Part shown: in pieces, positions 3,768 to 5,291 of the stretch
Layout: each line of letters starts with the position of its first letter
Position numbering within the stretch: position 1 is the stretch's first letter
Made by a program: the position numbers and the translations under genes
The notes under the pieces: generated by a model
What the model was told of the DNA's origin: nothing
Databases searched by the model: none
What the model saw: only the letters and a program-made list of their open reading frames with translations
Assembly (NCBI GenBank): GCA_019752775.1
Contig: JAIELU010000054.1
Coordinates: 1 to 5,291 of the forward strand
Reading direction: 5' to 3'
Origin: Campylobacterales bacterium
GTDB taxonomy: Bacteria; Campylobacterota; Campylobacteria; Campylobacterales; Arcobacteraceae
Length of the DNA: 5,291 nucleotides

Positions 3768-5291
3768 ACCATTATTAATTGAGATTGGTGTAGAAGAATT
3801 ACCAGCGATTCCATTTTTAAATGAACTACCAAATATTGAAAAAAAATGGAGTGATATATTAGAAAAAAATAGATTACTTTGTGAATTTGATTTCTTTTAT
3901 ACACCAAGAAGATTAGTATTATGGCACAGAGAGTTTCAAGTAGCTCAAGAAGATTCAACTATTGAACAATATGGAGCACCAGTTAAAATAGCTTATAAAG
4001 ATGGTGTTCCAACAGGTGCTGCTATTAGTTTTGCTACTAAATGTGGCGTTGATGTTTCAGAACTTGAAAAAATTGATTTAGGAAAAGGTGAAGTTCTTTA
4101 CTTCAAACAAGAAGTGAAAGGAAGTCCTTCTAAAACCTTATTAAATGATATGATTAATGAGTTTGTTCATTCATTAAACTTTGGAAAATCAATGAGATGG
4201 GCAAGTAGAACAGATAGTTTTATTAGACCAATTAGAAGTTTATCTATTCTTTTAGGTGATGAAATAGTTGATGCAGAACTTTTTGGAGTTAAATCATCTA
4301 ATTTTTCATTTGCTCATAGAATGGTTTCTTATGAACCATTTTCTTACTCTTTTGCAGGGGATTATTTCTGTAAACTTGATAAAAGTGGTGTAATTTTATA
4401 TCCAGATGAAAGAAGACAAAGAATCCTTTCTCAAATGAAAGATATAGAACAAAGACACAATATTAAAATAGAGATTGATACTGAGCTTTTAGAAGAAGTT
4501 GTGGCTATCACAGAGTTTCCAACGGCTTTAATTGGTAAATTTGATGTTGAGTTTTTAGAGTTACCAGAAGAAGTAATTGTAACTTCAATGAAAGAGAATC
4601 AAAGATATTTTGCAGTTTATAAAGATGGAAAACTAACAAACAATTTCATTGTTGTTTCAAACTCTAAAACTGAAGATTTTGGTTATATAATTGCTGGAAA
4701 TGAAAAAGTATTAAGACCAAGACTTGCAGATGCTATGTTCTTTTATAAAAATGACATCAAAAATGGTTTATCAAATGAAGGACTTAAAAAACTTGTTTTT
4801 GTTGAAGGTTTAGGTTCAATGTATGAAAAATGCGAAAGAGAAGCAAAAATAGCTTCTTATTTAGCAGATATTTTTGATGTAAAAGAGAAAGAACTTTTAC
4901 AAAAAGCTGTAATGTTTTCAAAAGCAGATTTAATGTCAGAAATGGTTTATGAATTTACAGAACTTCAAGGGCTTATGGGATATTACTATGCAAAACTTGC
5001 AGGTGAAGATAAGTTAGTTTATACAGCATTAAAAGAACAATATTTACCAGATGGAGAAGACTCAGAACTTCCATCAAATGTATTCTCATCTATTGTAGCT
5101 TTATCAAATAAATTAGATAATTTAATGGGATTATTTAGTGTTGGTAAAATTCCAACAGGTTCAAAAGACCCATTTGCTCTAAGACGAGCAGCAGCTGGAA
5201 TTGTTAAAATTGCAATGGAGCATAAGTTATCATTAGATTTATCTAAAATTATCGATGAATTATCTCATAATTATAAAAATTTAGACAAAAA
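3760..5291 (+). CDS. glyS: Glycyl-tRNA synthetase beta subunit, N-terminal three quarters (3' end outside window)
   Basis: GlyS is the tRNA-binding beta subunit of the bacterial alpha2beta2 glycyl-tRNA synthetase; the alpha subunit GlyQ carries the aminoacylation core and is not in this window. The frame is open for 510 codons to the right edge; the family is usually near 670-700 residues, so the C-terminal anticodon-binding part is missing. Conserved blocks seen in order are MNKPLLIEIGVEELPA at the start, YTPRRL (47-52), MRWASRTDSFIRPIRSL, MKENQRYF (277-284), GNEKVLRPRLADAMFF (313-328), SKADLMSEMVYEFTELQG (from 387), the YLPDG...ELPSN block (from 428) and KDPFALRR (469-476). These contain the HD-like region characteristic of GlyS. 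I found no in-frame stop or frameshift. The start overlaps the microprotein by 8 nt, with AAGGA at 3747-3751 as binding site. Confidence 0.97.
   Translation, partial: MNKPLLIEIGVEELPAIPFLNELPNIEKKWSDILEKNRLLCEFDFFYTPRRLVLWHREFQVAQEDSTIEQYGAPVKIAYKDGVPTGAAISFATKCGVDVSELEKIDLGKGEVLYFKQEVKGSPSKTLLNDMINEFVHSLNFGKSMRWASRTDSFIRPIRSLSILLGDEIVDAELFGVKSSNFSFAHRMVSYEPFSYSFAGDYFCKLDKSGVILYPDERRQRILSQMKDIEQRHNIKIEIDTELLEEVVAITEFPTALIGKFDVEFLELPEEVIVTSMKENQRYFAVYKDGKLTNNFIVVSNSKTEDFGYIIAGNEKVLRPRLADAMFFYKNDIKNGLSNEGLKKLVFVEGLGSMYEKCEREAKIASYLADIFDVKEKELLQKAVMFSKADLMSEMVYEFTELQGLMGYYYAKLAGEDKLVYTALKEQYLPDGEDSELPSNVFSSIVALSNKLDNLMGLFSVGKIPTGSKDPFALRRAAAGIVKIAMEHKLSLDLSKIIDELSHNYKNLDK

Noticed and set aside
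3587..3958. 123-codon minus-strand open frame encoding a very hydrophobic protein
   Set aside because: It is antisense to the microprotein and the conserved glyS N-terminus. Its Leu/Ile/Phe richness is what results from reading AT-rich coding DNA backwards.

Overview
The window is ordinary, densely packed chromosomal DNA from a strongly AT-rich bacterium. The protein sequences, the codon use and the order hemB (divergent) / ribA / rsmG suggest Campylobacterota, most likely an Arcobacter-group organism. The phylum rests on recognising protein families from memory; the genus is an inference. I see no insertion sequence, phage gene, CRISPR array, tRNA or rRNA.

Layout. The left part (1-1402) is transcribed leftward. 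It holds hemB (porphobilinogen synthase, heme biosynthesis), followed after 2 nt by the start of a PAS-domain sensory protein that runs off the left edge. A 59-bp divergent gap (1403-1461) holds face-to-face promoter candidates for hemB and for the rightward operon. That operon (1462-3563) contains ribA (GTP cyclohydrolase II, riboflavin synthesis), rsmG (16S rRNA m7G methyltransferase), a small membrane-anchored protein with a four-cysteine motif (PP0621-like), a conserved-looking hypothetical protein and a small exported tetraheme cytochrome c. Gene junctions are very tight: two TAATG one-base overlaps, then gaps of 8 and 2 nt. A short hairpin with a T tract at 3569-3588 closes the operon.

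The last unit (3612-5291) starts with a 51-codon, GTG-initiated membrane microprotein. It overlaps by 8 nt the start of glyS (glycyl-tRNA synthetase beta subunit), which is cut by the right edge after 510 codons.

Functionally the window mixes housekeeping genes (heme, flavin, ribosome modification, tRNA charging) with a heme protein and a possible redox sensor. Heme and flavin supply meeting a multiheme cytochrome is suggestive, but co-location does not prove a shared pathway. I found no clear new multi-gene system. The best leads are the cytochrome, built from two copies of a diheme module that each carry an extra cysteine and an extra histidine, and the unannotated microprotein upstream of glyS.
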